A stretch of 64,000 nt of DNA from Clostridia bacterium (GTDB taxonomy: Bacteria > Bacillota > Clostridia > Christensenellales > Aristaeellaceae), in NCBI GenBank assembly GCA_017484085.1, contig JAFUTW010000010.1, positions 20,754 through 84,753 of the forward strand, written 5' to 3'. Shown here piece by piece: positions 32,383 through 42,598 of the stretch. Numbering within the stretch: the first letter of the stretch is position 1; the number at the start of each line of letters is the position of its first letter. Under the pieces are notes generated by a model. It did not search any database, had not been told where the DNA came from, and worked only from the letters and a program-made list of their open reading frames with translations. The position numbers and the translations under genes were made by a program.

Positions 32383-33246
32383 TTGAGCATATTCCTGCAA
32401 GCATGCGTGAACGGCCTGCTGATGGGAGGCTTCTATTCCCTCATGGGCATGGGGCAGAACGTGATTTTCGGCGTAATGAAAATCGTCAACTTCTGCCACG
32501 GCGAAATGCTGATGGTTGGCATGTATCTCACGTATGTGCTCTCCACGACCTTCGGGCTGGACCCCTATCTCTGCGTACCCCTCGTGGCGATCCTCATGTT
32601 CTGCCTGGGCGCGGTGATCCAGCACACGCTGATCACGCCGTCTCTGGGCACCAAGAGCTTTACCAACCTGCTGTTCCTCACGGTGGGCCTGGGGCTGCTG
32701 CTCTCCAACGGGGCGCTGGTGCTCTTCGGCAGCGAGTACCGCACCATCCCCACGACCTACTCGCAGACGTACATCAGCCTGGGGCCTGTCAACCTGGCGC
32801 TGCCCAGGCTCATCAGCTTCGGCGTGCTGATTGTCATCTCGGTCGTGCTGTTTGCCTTCCTCAAATACACGAAGACGGGCAAACAGATCCGCGCGGTCTC
32901 GCAGAATCCTGTCGGCGCTGAGGTGGTCGGCATCAACACGAAGCGCATCTACATCCTCACCTACGGCATCGGCACCGCCCTGGCGGGCGTGGCCGGCGCG
33001 CTGCTGACCGGTTTTTACACCATCTTCCCGACGGCGGGCGCGAGCTTCGGCTTCCGCGCGCTCATCGTGGTCGTGGTGGGCGGCCTGGGCTCTATCCCGG
33101 GCGCGTTCTTCGCCGGCATCTTCCTGGGGCTTCTGGAGACGATGGTGGCGCTGTTCATCAGCCCGTCCTACAGCGATCTCATCGTCTTTATCACGTTCAT
33201 CGTGATTCTGGTCGTCCGTCAGCTTATCATTATCAGGAGGAAGTAA
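32383..33246 (+). CDS. livH: branched-chain amino acid-type ABC transporter permease LivH
   Basis: A 287-residue permease starting with TTG at 32383 after a strong AGGAGG. About eight helices. The signature start NGLLMGGFYSLMGMGQNVIFGVMKIVNFCHGEMLM is typical of LivH, as is GKQIRAVSQNPVGAEVVGINTKRIY in the cytoplasmic loop contacting the ATPase. First gene of a five-gene importer. Family members move leucine, isoleucine, valine and also urea, amides or aromatic compounds, so the ligand cannot be fixed from sequence. Confidence 0.93.
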   Translation: MSIFLQACVNGLLMGGFYSLMGMGQNVIFGVMKIVNFCHGEMLMVGMYLTYVLSTTFGLDPYLCVPLVAILMFCLGAVIQHTLITPSLGTKSFTNLLFLTVGLGLLLSNGALVLFGSEYRTIPTTYSQTYISLGPVNLALPRLISFGVLIVISVVLFAFLKYTKTGKQIRAVSQNPVGAEVVGINTKRIYILTYGIGTALAGVAGALLTGFYTIFPTAGASFGFRALIVVVVGGLGSIPGAFFAGIFLGLLETMVALFISPSYSDLIVFITFIVILVVRQLIIIRRK

Positions 33247-33248
33247 CG

Positions 33249-34313
33249 ATGAACGAGAAGATTCAAGCCGTCCGCGTTTACCGCAGGAACCTCACGATCG
33301 TGCTGGGGCTCATCCTGCTTATCTTCTGCCTGATCCCGGTCTTCGTCAAATCCCCGTACATCCTGAACATCTTCATCCTGGTCTTCTACATGTCCACGCT
33401 CTCCATGGCCTGGAACCTGCTGGGCGGCATGACGGGCCAGAACTCCCTGGGCCACGCGGCGTACATGGGCCTGGGCGCGTACGTCTCCTGCCTGTTTATC
33501 ACCAAGGCGCACGTCAACCCCTGGGTCTCCGCCGTGCTGGGCATGGTGGTGGTCGGCCTGGTGGCGGGCATCATCTTCTTCCCGTGCTTCATCCTGCGCG
33601 GGCCGTACTTCACGCTGGTCTCCATCGCCTTCGGCGAGGCGCTGCGCCAGTTCATCATCAACTCCACCTTTTTCGGGCGGGCCAGCGGCATCGGCCTCCC
33701 GTTCAAGCGGGGCGATTCCTTCCTGGATTTCCGCTTTGCGGGCAAAGAGCCGTACTACTATATCGGGCTGGTCATGGTCATCCTCATCTACCTGCTGATG
33801 AAGAAAATCGAGCGCTCCCGCATGGGCTACGCGCTGCGCACAATCCGCGAGGATGAGGACGCGGCGGCAGCCATCGGCATCAACCCCATCCGCTACAAGA
33901 TCATGGCTGTCGTCGTCTCCGCGATGGTGGCGGCGCTCGTCGGCTTCTTCTACGCGAGCTATACGCGCTACATCGATCCGGAGCTGATGATCCAGGCCAA
34001 ATCCACGGAGTCTGTCCTGCCCGCCGTCGTGGGCGGCGCGGCCTATGTGGAAGGCCCGCTGGTGGGCGGCCTCATCATGATCCCGCTCTCCGAGTTCCTG
34101 AGGGCGAAGTACAGCGCCATCCTGCCGGGCATCAACATGCTGCTCTATGCCGTGGCGCTGCTGGCGGTCATCCGCTTCCGCCCCACGGGCATCCTCGGCT
34201 GGTACATGCACAGCGGGCTGAAGAAGACGATTGACACGAAGATCCTCAAAAAGCCGCCTGTAGAGGTACTGGAAGCGGTAGAGCTGGATAAACGCCGCGG
34301 GAAGGAGGCCTGA
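33249..34313 (+). CDS. livM: branched-chain amino acid-type ABC transporter permease LivM
   Basis: A 354-residue partner of LivH with about nine helices. Signature parts are MAWNLLGGMTGQNSLGHAAYMGLGAY, GPYFTLVSIAFGEALRQFI and the cytoplasmic loop SRMGYALRTIREDEDAAAAIGINPIRYK. The ending VVGGAAYVEGPLVGGLIMIPLSEFLR is also characteristic. It begins two bases after livH with AGGAGG inside the livH end, and the next gene starts two bases later, so the cluster is tightly coupled. Confidence 0.93.
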   Translation: MNEKIQAVRVYRRNLTIVLGLILLIFCLIPVFVKSPYILNIFILVFYMSTLSMAWNLLGGMTGQNSLGHAAYMGLGAYVSCLFITKAHVNPWVSAVLGMVVVGLVAGIIFFPCFILRGPYFTLVSIAFGEALRQFIINSTFFGRASGIGLPFKRGDSFLDFRFAGKEPYYYIGLVMVILIYLLMKKIERSRMGYALRTIREDEDAAAAIGINPIRYKIMAVVVSAMVAALVGFFYASYTRYIDPELMIQAKSTESVLPAVVGGAAYVEGPLVGGLIMIPLSEFLRAKYSAILPGINMLLYAVALLAVIRFRPTGILGWYMHSGLKKTIDTKILKKPPVEVLEAVELDKRRGKEA

Positions 34314-34315
34314 AC

Positions 34316-35062
34316 ATGGAGAAGACACCCATCATTGAGGTACAGCACATCACCAAACGCTTTAAGGGCCTGACGGCCGTCAAGGACGTCTCCTTCTCCA
34401 TCCGGGAGGGGGCCATCACCGGCATGATCGGCCCCAACGGCGCGGGCAAGTCCACCACCTTCAACATGATCTGCGGATATTATCCGCCGACAGAGGGTAA
34501 GATCTTCTTCCGCGGGCAGGACATCACGGACAAGAAGGCCTATGAATACACGAAGATGAAGATCGCCCGCACCTTCCAGATCATGAAGCCGCTGAAGAAC
34601 CTGAGCGTGCTGGAAAACGTGGTCGCTTCCTGCTACTTCGGCCACGCCGCCGCAAAGAGCGAGCACGAGGCGCGGGAGCGCGCCATGGACGTGCTGCAGT
34701 TTACCGGCCTTTACGAGAAACGGCACATCCTCTCCAAGGACATGGGCACGCCGGACCAGAAACGGCTGGAGATGGCGCGCGCCCTGGCGACGAAGCCGGA
34801 GATGCTCTTCCTGGATGAGAACATGGCCGGCCTCAACCCCGCGGAGACGGAAGCGGCCATCGAGCTCATCCGCGAGATCAACCGCTCCGGCGTCACCATC
34901 TTCCTCATCGAGCACATCATGCAGGCGGTTGTCAGCCTCTGCGAGGAGGTCATCGTGCTGCACCACGGCGAGAAGATCGCGGAGGGCACGCCCGAGCAGG
35001 TCATGAACGATCCGTACGTCATGGAGGTCTATCTGGGCAAGAAGGAGGGATCTCATGCTTAA
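34316..35062 (+). CDS. livG: branched-chain amino acid-type ABC transporter ATPase LivG
   Basis: A 248-residue ATPase. Walker A is GPNGAGKSTT near residues 39-48. The ABC signature is degenerate: GTPDQKRLEMARAL in place of an LSxGQ-type motif, and Walker B reads MLFLDENMAGLNP with Asn where Pro is usual. The catalytic Glu is kept, as is the switch His in LIEHIMQAV. It probably pairs with the canonical LivF, giving one standard and one altered ATP site, an asymmetry known in other ABC systems (inference). ATG 34316 follows GGGAAGGAGG. Confidence 0.92.
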   Translation: MEKTPIIEVQHITKRFKGLTAVKDVSFSIREGAITGMIGPNGAGKSTTFNMICGYYPPTEGKIFFRGQDITDKKAYEYTKMKIARTFQIMKPLKNLSVLENVVASCYFGHAAAKSEHEARERAMDVLQFTGLYEKRHILSKDMGTPDQKRLEMARALATKPEMLFLDENMAGLNPAETEAAIELIREINRSGVTIFLIEHIMQAVVSLCEEVIVLHHGEKIAEGTPEQVMNDPYVMEVYLGKKEGSHA

Positions 35063-35762
35063 GGTTGAAGGGCTGCGCGCGGGCTACGGCGCGATCAACA
35101 TCCTGTGGGATCTGACCTTTGAAGTGAGGGACGGCGAGATCGTCGCGATCCTGGGTTCCAACGGCGCCGGAAAGACGACGATGGTGCGCACGGTTTGCGG
35201 CATGCTGCGCCCGTCCGCGGGCTCCGTCCTGTTTAACGGGGAGGAGCTGGCCAAAAAGAATTCCCGCGCCGTGCTGGACAGCGGCATCGTGCAGGTGCCG
35301 GAAGGGCGCCAGCTCTTTACGGAGATGACGGTGCTGGAGAACCTGGAGATGGGCGCGTTCAATAAAGAGACGCGCGCGGCCTTCCAGCAGAATCTCCGGA
35401 AGGTGTACCAGTGGTTCCCCAAGCTGGAGGAGCGCGCAAAGCAGTCCGCCGGCACGCTCTCCGGCGGCGAGCAGCAGATGGTCGCCGTCGCACGTGCGCT
35501 GATCGGCATGCCCAAGCTGCTCATCCTGGATGAGCCGTCCCTGGGCCTGGCGCCCAATATCGTGGACGACATCCTGGCGGTGGCCTCTTCCATGGCCCGC
35601 AACGACGGCATCTCCGTCATGCTGGTGGAACAGGACATCACCAAGGCGCTGGCCTGCGCGGACCGCGGCTACGTCATCGAAAACGGGCGCATCGCCCTCA
35701 CCGGCTCCGCGGCGGAGCTGAGCGCGAACGAGCACGTCAAGAAAGCCTATCTCGGCATCTGA
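35055..35762 (+). CDS. livF: branched-chain amino acid-type ABC transporter ATPase LivF
   Basis: A 235-residue ATPase, canonical throughout: Walker A GSNGAGKTTMV, signature LSGGEQQMVAVARAL, Walker B LLILDEPSLGLAPNIV and switch MLVEQDI. The family phrase VQVPEGRQLFTEMTVLENLEMGA is present. Its ATG overlaps the livG end by eight bases and uses AAGGAGG within livG. It should form the heterodimeric motor with LivG. Confidence 0.95.
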   Translation: MLKVEGLRAGYGAINILWDLTFEVRDGEIVAILGSNGAGKTTMVRTVCGMLRPSAGSVLFNGEELAKKNSRAVLDSGIVQVPEGRQLFTEMTVLENLEMGAFNKETRAAFQQNLRKVYQWFPKLEERAKQSAGTLSGGEQQMVAVARALIGMPKLLILDEPSLGLAPNIVDDILAVASSMARNDGISVMLVEQDITKALACADRGYVIENGRIALTGSAAELSANEHVKKAYLGI

Positions 35763-35773
35763 TCCCGGTGATG

Positions 35774-35795
35774 AGCGCCGTGGCAGTTCGGCGCT
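35774..35795 (+). other. intercistronic stem-loop between livF and the binding-protein gene
   Basis: AGCGCCG and CGGCGCT pair around an 8-base loop, with no T tract. It probably stabilises the binding-protein part of the message. Confidence 0.5.
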
Positions 35796-35825
35796 TGATC
35801 ATAAAATCTTAAGGAGGAAATACGC

Positions 35826-37067
35826 ATGAAAAAGATCATCTCCCTTCTGTGCATCGCCCTGGTGATCGCGCTGGCTTCCGCAGCTTTCGCGGATGAGGCG
35901 CCCATCAAGATCGGCACCATCTATGCGATGTCCGGCGGCAACGCGGCCATCGGTGAGAACATCCTGCGCGGCATCGATTTCGCCGTGGCGGAAATCAACG
36001 CCAAGGGCGGCGTGAACGGCCGCATGCTGGAAGTCGTCCGCGGCGACCATGCCGGCGATCCGGCGCAGGGCCGTTCCGAGGCTGAGCGCCTCATCACCCA
36101 GGAGCATGTGGATGTCATGATGGGCTGCCACATGTCCACCGTTACCGAGGTTGTGGCGCAGGTCTGCACGCAGTACGGCGTGCCGATGATCACCGCTATC
36201 TCCACCCTCGACAGGCTGACCGATGCGGACCATGAGGATATGGACTTCTTCTTCCGCCTCTGCCCGCTCAACTCCGTCTATGTCGAAGACATGCTGAAGT
36301 ACCTGAAGGATTCCGCGCAGCAGACCGGCGAAGAGATCAAGACCATCGCGATCTTCACCGACCGCGCGGCGATCGGCCAGGAGCTCATCCGCTGCGTCGA
36401 GCTGTACAAGGACGCTTATGGCTTTGACCTCGTCGCGACGATCGACTACTCCTCCAACGCCACCGACCTGAGCGCCCAGGTGCTGGCCCTCAAGCAGGCC
36501 AACCCCGACGCCATCCTCTGCGACTCCTACATCGGCGACGCGACGCTGTTCGTGCAGACGCTGAAGGCGCAGAACTACATCCCCAAGATGATCGTGGCCA
36601 AGGCCAACGGCTTCACCGATCCGGCCTTCATCACCAACCTGGGCAGCGCCGCCAACGGCGTGGCTTCCGTGGTTGAGTTCAACCCCGACCTCATCAACGG
36701 CAAGGAGATCAACGAGGAGTTCAAGGCGCAGTACGGCGTCAACATGAACGGCCACTCCGCCGAGTCCTACACCGTGGTTTGGATCTTCAAGACCGCTATC
36801 GAAGCTGCCGGCTCCACCGACGGCGAGGCCGTCCGTGACGCCATCGCGGCGCTCGACATCGAGGGCGAGTTCCCCGGCGGACGCAAGATCGTTCTGCCCT
36901 ATGACAAGATCAAGTTCGAGAACTACGAGCTGGCCGGTGCGCCGCACTTCCGCGACAACACCTCCGCTTCCGTCGCTATCGCCCAGGTTCAGGACGGCGA
37001 GTGGAAGACCGTTTGGCCGTTCGACTTCACGGACACCAAGATCCTCTATCCCGCTCCGCTGCAGTAA
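35826..37067 (+). CDS. livJ: branched-chain amino acid-type ABC transporter substrate-binding protein
   Basis: A 413-residue exported protein of the Peripla_BP_6 family. Signal peptide MKKIISLLCIALVIALASAAFA precedes the canonical start APIKIGTIYAMSGGNAAIGENILRGIDFAVAEINAKGG. VVRGDHAGDPAQGRSEAERLITQEHVDVMMG follows, and the Leu/Ile/Val-type hinge SYIGDATLFVQTLKAQNYIPK is near residue 235. Start ATG 35826 has AAGGAGG. Being last in the operon rather than first, it may gain expression from the upstream hairpin. The ligand is an amino acid or similar small molecule. Confidence 0.92.
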   Translation: MKKIISLLCIALVIALASAAFADEAPIKIGTIYAMSGGNAAIGENILRGIDFAVAEINAKGGVNGRMLEVVRGDHAGDPAQGRSEAERLITQEHVDVMMGCHMSTVTEVVAQVCTQYGVPMITAISTLDRLTDADHEDMDFFFRLCPLNSVYVEDMLKYLKDSAQQTGEEIKTIAIFTDRAAIGQELIRCVELYKDAYGFDLVATIDYSSNATDLSAQVLALKQANPDAILCDSYIGDATLFVQTLKAQNYIPKMIVAKANGFTDPAFITNLGSAANGVASVVEFNPDLINGKEINEEFKAQYGVNMNGHSAESYTVVWIFKTAIEAAGSTDGEAVRDAIAALDIEGEFPGGRKIVLPYDKIKFENYELAGAPHFRDNTSASVAIAQVQDGEWKTVWPFDFTDTKILYPAPLQ

Positions 37068-37100
37068 TTTCGCAGCACGTACCCGGTAACTGCCGAGAGA

Positions 37101-37130
37101 AAGGCCGCCCCGCGAAAGCGGGGCGGCCTT
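37101..37130 (+). terminator. rho-independent terminator of the liv operon
   Basis: AAGGCCGCCCCGC, GAAA loop, GCGGGGCGGCCTT: a perfect 13-base-pair stem. The following CAATCTTGGG has few T residues. Confidence 0.8.
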
Positions 37131-37241
37131 CAATCTTGGGTTTGTTCACAATTTCTCCGCATTATCCCTGTTTTTATGCAACATCTTCCTCCTATAATGG
37201 GCTCGTGCAATGGGGAAAGGAGTCCCCGGAGAGGAAAGACC

Positions 37242-37730
37242 ATGTTAAGGAAGGATGTGCGGCATTTTGCCGCTGTGTTGTTTTTGCTTGCAGCCTTGCT
37301 GCCGGTTACTGCATTTGCCGGCGGCAGCGGCGGGCTTTTTTCCGGTGCTGAGACCGTGACATCCCTGTCTGTCACGGCGTCCGGGCGCTGCTTTGTCTAC
37401 AGCAGGAGCGCGGCCGGTATCCGGGTGAACGGCGGGGAAGCGGATGAAGAGGTGTTTATGACGCTGCTGCGCCAGATCGGCAGCGCGCTGCAGGATGAGG
37501 GCGCGGAAGGCGAGCCCTCCGGCGAACCGCTTCTGACGGTGCAGGTCTGTGCGGGAGACGAAAAGCAGACGGTTTCTTTTTATACGGATGAAGCGGACAG
37601 ACGGCGCGTATTTGTGCTCTCCTCCGGGGACGAAGGGAGCGTATCCGGAACGACGGAGGCCTGGCGGGTGGGGACCATCCTGCTGGCCTGCGAAGGAACG
37701 CAGCTCCCCGGCGAAGAAGACGCGCCCTGA
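37242..37730 (+). CDS. small secreted protein of unknown function
   Basis: A 162-residue protein. A signal peptide is clear (MLRKDVRHFAAVLFLLAALLPVTAFA). The mature 136 residues contain two Cys (in SGRCFVYS and VQVCAGDE), a VSFYTDEADRRRVFVLSS strand pair and an acidic tail. The shape suggests a small beta-rich domain but no family was recognised. ATG 37242 has GAGGAAAG upstream; a TATAAT box lies at 37193-37198 with no clear -35. It is monocistronic, bounded by terminators at 37101-37130 and 37758-37785. Confidence 0.65.
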   Translation: MLRKDVRHFAAVLFLLAALLPVTAFAGGSGGLFSGAETVTSLSVTASGRCFVYSRSAAGIRVNGGEADEEVFMTLLRQIGSALQDEGAEGEPSGEPLLTVQVCAGDEKQTVSFYTDEADRRRVFVLSSGDEGSVSGTTEAWRVGTILLACEGTQLPGEEDAP

Positions 37731-37757
37731 CGGGACAGACAGAATCGAAGATCTGGC

Positions 37758-37785
37758 AACCGGCCGCAGCTGGCCGGTTTTTGCT
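37758..37785 (+). terminator. rho-independent terminator of the small secreted protein gene
   Basis: AACCGGCC, loop GCAGCT, GGCCGGTT then TTTGCTTTG. Confidence 0.85.
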
Positions 37786-37890
37786 TTGAGAAGAATTTTG
37801 CGGTTTACCCTCACGCATTGCTTGACAGGAAAGCAAGCCTGTGGCAAAACTATTAGGCAACATCTGCTTAGAAGGAAAGAGGGTAAGCCC

Positions 37891-38820
37891 ATGGCATGGA
37901 CGCTGTTTACGCAGATCGTCGGGCTGTTCTTTATTATGGGACTGGGGTATGCGCTGGTCAGGACAGGCGCGCTGCGTGCGAAAGACAGCCGTACGCTGTC
38001 GGTCATCACCGTCTATATCGTGCAGCCGTGCGTCATCCTGCAGGCGTTTCAGATCGAATTTACCGCCGGGGTGCGGCGGGGCTTTCTGCTGGCGGCCGGC
38101 TGCGCCGCTGCATACTATCTCAGCCTGATTGCGGCGGACGCTCTTTTGCACAAAAGGCTCGGCCTCACGCCGGAGGAGCGGGCATCCGTCATGTACGCCA
38201 ATACGGGCAACATGTTGATCCCGCTCATTTCCTCCATGTTCGGGCCGGAGTCCGTCGTCATTGCCAGCCCTCTCATGGCGGTGCAGCTTTGCTTCATCTG
38301 GACGCAGGGCGTGTTTATGATGCGGGGTCAAAAGGGTCTGAACCTCAGGCAGCTTTTCACCAACACCAACCTCATCGCGATCGCGGCCGGCCTGGTGATG
38401 CTTGCACTGCATATCCGCATCCCGCAGATTCTCTCTGTGCCGATAGGCAGTGTGGCGGGTGTCTTCGGGCCTGTCAGCATGATGATGATGGGGATGATTT
38501 TCGCAGGGACGGACCTTGCGGCGATCCTCCGCAAGCGGCGGATTTACGGCATCACCCTTCTCAGGCTCATCGTGGTCCCGCTGGCGGTGTTGCTTGCGCT
38601 GCGGCTGTCCGGGGTTTCGGGCTTCATGCCGGAGGGAAATCCCGCCCTGTACATCATCTTCCTGTCTTTTACCACGCCGACGGCGATGATGATCACGCAG
38701 CTCGCCCAGTTTTACGGCAGGGATGCGGCCAAGGCGAGCGCCGTCAACGTGGTGACGACGCTTTCCTGCGTCATCACCATGCCGCTGATGACGGCGCTGT
38801 ACACGGCGGTAATGCGGTAA
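37891..38820 (+). CDS. AEC (auxin efflux carrier) family transporter
   Basis: A 309-residue membrane protein with about ten helices in two inverted halves. Typical AEC features are FFIMGLGYALVRTGALRAKDSRTLSVITVYIVQPCVILQAF at the start, YANTGNMLIPLISSMFGPESV in the middle, and TTPTAMMITQLAQFYGRDAAKASAVNVVTTLSCVITMPL at the end. Bacterial members move malate, malonate or other organic acids. ATG 37891 has GAGGG upstream; the frame extends back over a terminator and is not used. No adjacent gene hints at the substrate. Confidence 0.88.
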   Translation: MAWTLFTQIVGLFFIMGLGYALVRTGALRAKDSRTLSVITVYIVQPCVILQAFQIEFTAGVRRGFLLAAGCAAAYYLSLIAADALLHKRLGLTPEERASVMYANTGNMLIPLISSMFGPESVVIASPLMAVQLCFIWTQGVFMMRGQKGLNLRQLFTNTNLIAIAAGLVMLALHIRIPQILSVPIGSVAGVFGPVSMMMMGMIFAGTDLAAILRKRRIYGITLLRLIVVPLAVLLALRLSGVSGFMPEGNPALYIIFLSFTTPTAMMITQLAQFYGRDAAKASAVNVVTTLSCVITMPLMTALYTAVMR

Positions 38821-38859
38821 GCGAACGCGGGCGAACAGGCGCCCGCGTCGCTTGTTTTT
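38821..38859 (+). terminator. rho-independent terminator of the AEC gene
   Basis: GCGA-CGCGGGCG and CGCCCGCG-TCGC pair around AACAGG, followed by TTGTTTTT. The T tract overlaps the next promoter's -35. Confidence 0.85.
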
Positions 38860-38880
38860 CACTGTAAAACATGGTACAAT
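38852..38880 (+). promoter_or_regulatory. sigma-A promoter of rimO-pgsA
   Basis: -35 TTGTTT (38852-38857), 17-base spacer, -10 TACAAT (38875-38880). A perfect hairpin AGGCGCCG-GAAA-CGGCGCCT (38896-38915) stands in the short leader, five bases before the ribosome site. Confidence 0.6.
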
Positions 38881-38934
38881 TCGGGCATCATCGCAAGGCG
38901 CCGGAAACGGCGCCTCAACACGGAGGGAAAAGCA

Positions 38935-40245
38935 TTGGCCATCACTGTCGGCCTCATTTCGCTCGGCTGCAGCAAAAACCGGGTGGACTCGGAACAGATG
39001 CTCGCCGTCCTGCGGGAAAAAGGGTATCAGGTGCTGGCCGATCCGGCCCGCGCGGAGGTCATCATCGTCAACACCTGCGGCTTCATCGAGGCTGCAAAAG
39101 AAGAAGCCATCGCGACGCTGCTGGAGATGGCAGGCTATAAGGAAAACGGCAAATGCCGCCTGCTGGTGGCGACAGGCTGCCTGGCCCAGCGCTACCCGGA
39201 GGCGATCCGCGAGGAGATGCCGGAGGTGGACGCCATCCTGGGCGTCAACGAATACGCCAGGCTGGACGAGGCCATCCAGCGGGCAATGGGCGGCGAGAAG
39301 CCCTGCTACACGGACGACAACGGCACGTTCTTTGAGTTCGGCCGCGTGCTGACGACACCGTCTTACAGCGCTTATGTGCGCATCGGCGAAGGGTGCGACA
39401 ACTACTGCTCGTTCTGCGCGATCCCCCTCATCCGGGGCTTTTACCGCAGCCGTCCGCAGGAGGACATCCTGGAGGAGATCCGGCAGCTGGCCGGGCAGGG
39501 CGTGCGCGAATTCACGCTGATCGCTCAGGACACCACGCGCTACGGCACGGACAGGGGCGGCGTCTCCCGCCTGCCGGAGCTGATGGAAGCGGCGGCCTCC
39601 GTCCCCGGGGTGGAGTGGCTGCGCGTGCTCTACTGCTATCCGGAGCGGATCGACGAGCGGCTGCTGGATGTGATGGACCGGCACCCCAATATCTGCCGGT
39701 ATCTGGATCTGCCGCTGCAGCACATCAGTCCGCGCGTGCTGCGCGACATGAACCGGGATGACACGGCAGAGCACATCCGCGAGGTCATCCGTATGCTGCG
39801 CACGCGCGGTGTGACGATCCGCACGACGCTCATGGTGGGCTTCCCGGGCGAAACGGAAGCGGAGTTTGAGGAACTGCTGGACTTTGTAAAGGAATCGTCG
39901 TTTGACCGCATGGGCGCTTTCACCTACTCTCCGGAGGAGGGGACGGCGGCCGCGGTGATGGAAAACCAGGTCGACGAAGCTGTCAAGGAAGAGCGGTATG
40001 ACCGCCTGATGACCCTGCAGCACGACATCTCCCTGCAGAATAACCGCAGGCGCATCGGCGAGGTGTGCCGCGTTCTGGTGGAGCGACGCAGGGGAGACCG
40101 CTACGTGGGTCGCAGCGCGGCGGAAGCGCCTGAGACCGACGGGAACATCTACTTCGGCTCGGACGTGCCGCTGGAGATCGGATCCTTTGTCCAGGTGCGC
40201 ATCCTGGGCGCAAAAGCCTATGATCTGATGGGGGTGAGGGTATGA
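38935..40245 (+). CDS. rimO: ribosomal protein S12 methylthiotransferase RimO
   Basis: A 436-residue radical-SAM enzyme that methylthiolates the conserved Asp of ribosomal protein S12. The UPF0004 domain has cluster ligands Cys12, Cys48 and Cys82 (LGCSKN, NTCGF, TGCLAQ). The radical-SAM triad is Cys154, Cys158, Cys161 in GCDNYCSFCAIP. A TRAM domain ends the protein (VLVERRRGDRYVGRS onward). TTG at 38935 follows CGGAGGG. It overlaps pgsA by four bases, and recA follows, the usual Firmicute order. Confidence 0.96.
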   Translation: MAITVGLISLGCSKNRVDSEQMLAVLREKGYQVLADPARAEVIIVNTCGFIEAAKEEAIATLLEMAGYKENGKCRLLVATGCLAQRYPEAIREEMPEVDAILGVNEYARLDEAIQRAMGGEKPCYTDDNGTFFEFGRVLTTPSYSAYVRIGEGCDNYCSFCAIPLIRGFYRSRPQEDILEEIRQLAGQGVREFTLIAQDTTRYGTDRGGVSRLPELMEAAASVPGVEWLRVLYCYPERIDERLLDVMDRHPNICRYLDLPLQHISPRVLRDMNRDDTAEHIREVIRMLRTRGVTIRTTLMVGFPGETEAEFEELLDFVKESSFDRMGAFTYSPEEGTAAAVMENQVDEAVKEERYDRLMTLQHDISLQNNRRRIGEVCRVLVERRRGDRYVGRSAAEAPETDGNIYFGSDVPLEIGSFVQVRILGAKAYDLMGVRV

Positions 40246-40865
40246 GCGAGAAAAAGGGCTTCCTGGCCTCGATGAATCTGCCGAACCGGCTGACGCTCGC
40301 GCGGATGCTGCTGGCGCCCGTCTACCTCGTGCTGATGTGGATCTCGACCTTTGCCAGCCCCGTCAGCGTGTGCATGCTCTTCCGGTGGCTCGCGCTGCTC
40401 GTCTTTATCGCGGCGAGCCTCACCGACCTGCTGGACGGACAGATCGCCAGGCGGCGGAACCTCGTCACCAATTTCGGCAAATTCATGGATCCCATCGCGG
40501 ACAAGATCCTGACGCACACCGCGTTCATCCTCTTCACCTGGATGAGAGAGCTTTCCGTGCTCTCCTGCATCATCTTCGTGGCGCGGGAGTTCGTGGTGGC
40601 CGCGCTGAGGGAAATCGCGGCGGAGCGGGGAATCGTCATCGCCGCGGGCATGAGCGGCAAGGTGAAGACGGTGCTGCAGATGGCGCTCATCATCCTCTTG
40701 ACCATCCCCTGGGGCGCAGGCTTCCTGTATCCGGGAGAGCCTTTCCCCGCGTGGATGCAGCTCTGCCAGGGGCTTGAGAGGATCGTGGAGGTCTGCGCCG
40801 TGGTAATGACGCTCTACTCCATGTGTGAATATGTGTGGAAAAACCGTGCAGTCCTCACGGACTGA
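40242..40865 (+). CDS. pgsA: CDP-diacylglycerol-glycerol-3-phosphate 3-phosphatidyltransferase
   Basis: A 207-residue membrane enzyme making phosphatidylglycerol phosphate. The CDP-alcohol phosphatidyltransferase motif is intact ([20 protein letters not shown], then MDPIADK). The start [23 protein letters not shown] matches PgsA. The ATG overlaps the rimO stop; the ribosome site lies inside rimO. A 29-base gap separates it from recA. Confidence 0.95.
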   Translation: MSEKKGFLASMNLPNRLTLARMLLAPVYLVLMWISTFASPVSVCMLFRWLALLVFIAASLTDLLDGQIARRRNLVTNFGKFMDPIADKILTHTAFILFTWMRELSVLSCIIFVAREFVVAALREIAAERGIVIAAGMSGKVKTVLQMALIILLTIPWGAGFLYPGEPFPAWMQLCQGLERIVEVCAVVMTLYSMCEYVWKNRAVLTD

Positions 40866-40894
40866 GCGGATACGGACGGAGAAAGGAACAGAAT

Positions 40895-41992
<1,098 letters not shown>

Positions 41993-41996
41993 GAAT

Positions 41997-42033
41997 AAAG
42001 CAGTCTTCGCGGCTATGCGGAGACTGCTTTTAT
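41997..42033 (+). terminator. rho-independent terminator of recA
   Basis: AAAGCAGTCT (41997-42006) and AGACTGCTTT (42021-42030) with a 14-base loop and TTAT tail. Confidence 0.8.
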
Positions 42034-42064
42034 GCACTGTGACGGCATGGGCGTCAGGGAAGGA

Positions 42065-42598
42065 TCAGGCGGATGCGAGCTTCTCCCGGATGTACTTCAC
42101 CGTGTCGCTTTGGGAGAGGTGCAGCACACAGGAAAACTCCTCGTGGAGCAGGCGCTCCGCCTCCGCCAGCACGCTCTCGTCGCTGGCGCAGGGCTTGCGG
42201 CCTTCGGCTGTGCGCTGCTCGCCGTGGGTATGGATCTCGGCGATCATGCGGATGATGCGCGCGTAGTCGCCCTCGTGCAGGATGCGGCGGAAGGCTTCCT
42301 TGCGCTGCTTGCTGTCCTCCACCCATACGGGTTCTCCGGAAGCGCTGCGGCGGATGAGCGCATCGATGTCCGCCTCGCTGAGAAGGCGCCGGAGCACGTC
42401 GTTGCCGCGGCTGACGGGCATGTAGACCGTTGAGGAGCTCTTGACCGTGGAAGGCTTGAGGATGTAGTAGAGCTGCTCGGGCGCAGTGCCGAAGCGCATG
42501 GGGCGGATCTCACGCACGGAGCAGACGCCCTCGGAGGCATGCATCACGGTATCTCCCGCAGAGAAAAGCGGTTTGGCGGTATGGGTGGATTCCGGCAT
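42065..42598 (-). CDS. CarD family transcriptional regulator
   Basis: A 177-residue cytoplasmic protein. The N-terminal RNA-polymerase-interacting domain (CarD/TRCF) is visible: LFSAGDTVMHASEGVCSVREIRPMRFG, then QLYYILKPSTVKSSSTVYMPV. The rest is helical, as in CarD-like proteins that contact the -10 region and stabilise open complexes. AGGAGGG precedes ATG 42598. A minus-strand TATAAT box is at 42684-42679 but no clear -35 was found. Confidence 0.88.
   Translation of the reverse strand: MPESTHTAKPLFSAGDTVMHASEGVCSVREIRPMRFGTAPEQLYYILKPSTVKSSSTVYMPVSRGNDVLRRLLSEADIDALIRRSASGEPVWVEDSKQRKEAFRRILHEGDYARIIRMIAEIHTHGEQRTAEGRKPCASDESVLAEAERLLHEEFSCVLHLSQSDTVKYIREKLASA

Noticed and set aside
34316-35062. 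livG as a pseudogene
   Set aside because: The frame is intact, Walker A and catalytic Glu are present, and the gene is tightly embedded in the operon.
37456-40023. 855-codon open frame on the minus strand
   Set aside because: It lies opposite the AEC and rimO genes, which have full family motifs; the product is His/Arg/Gln-rich, as expected of GC-rich antisense frames.
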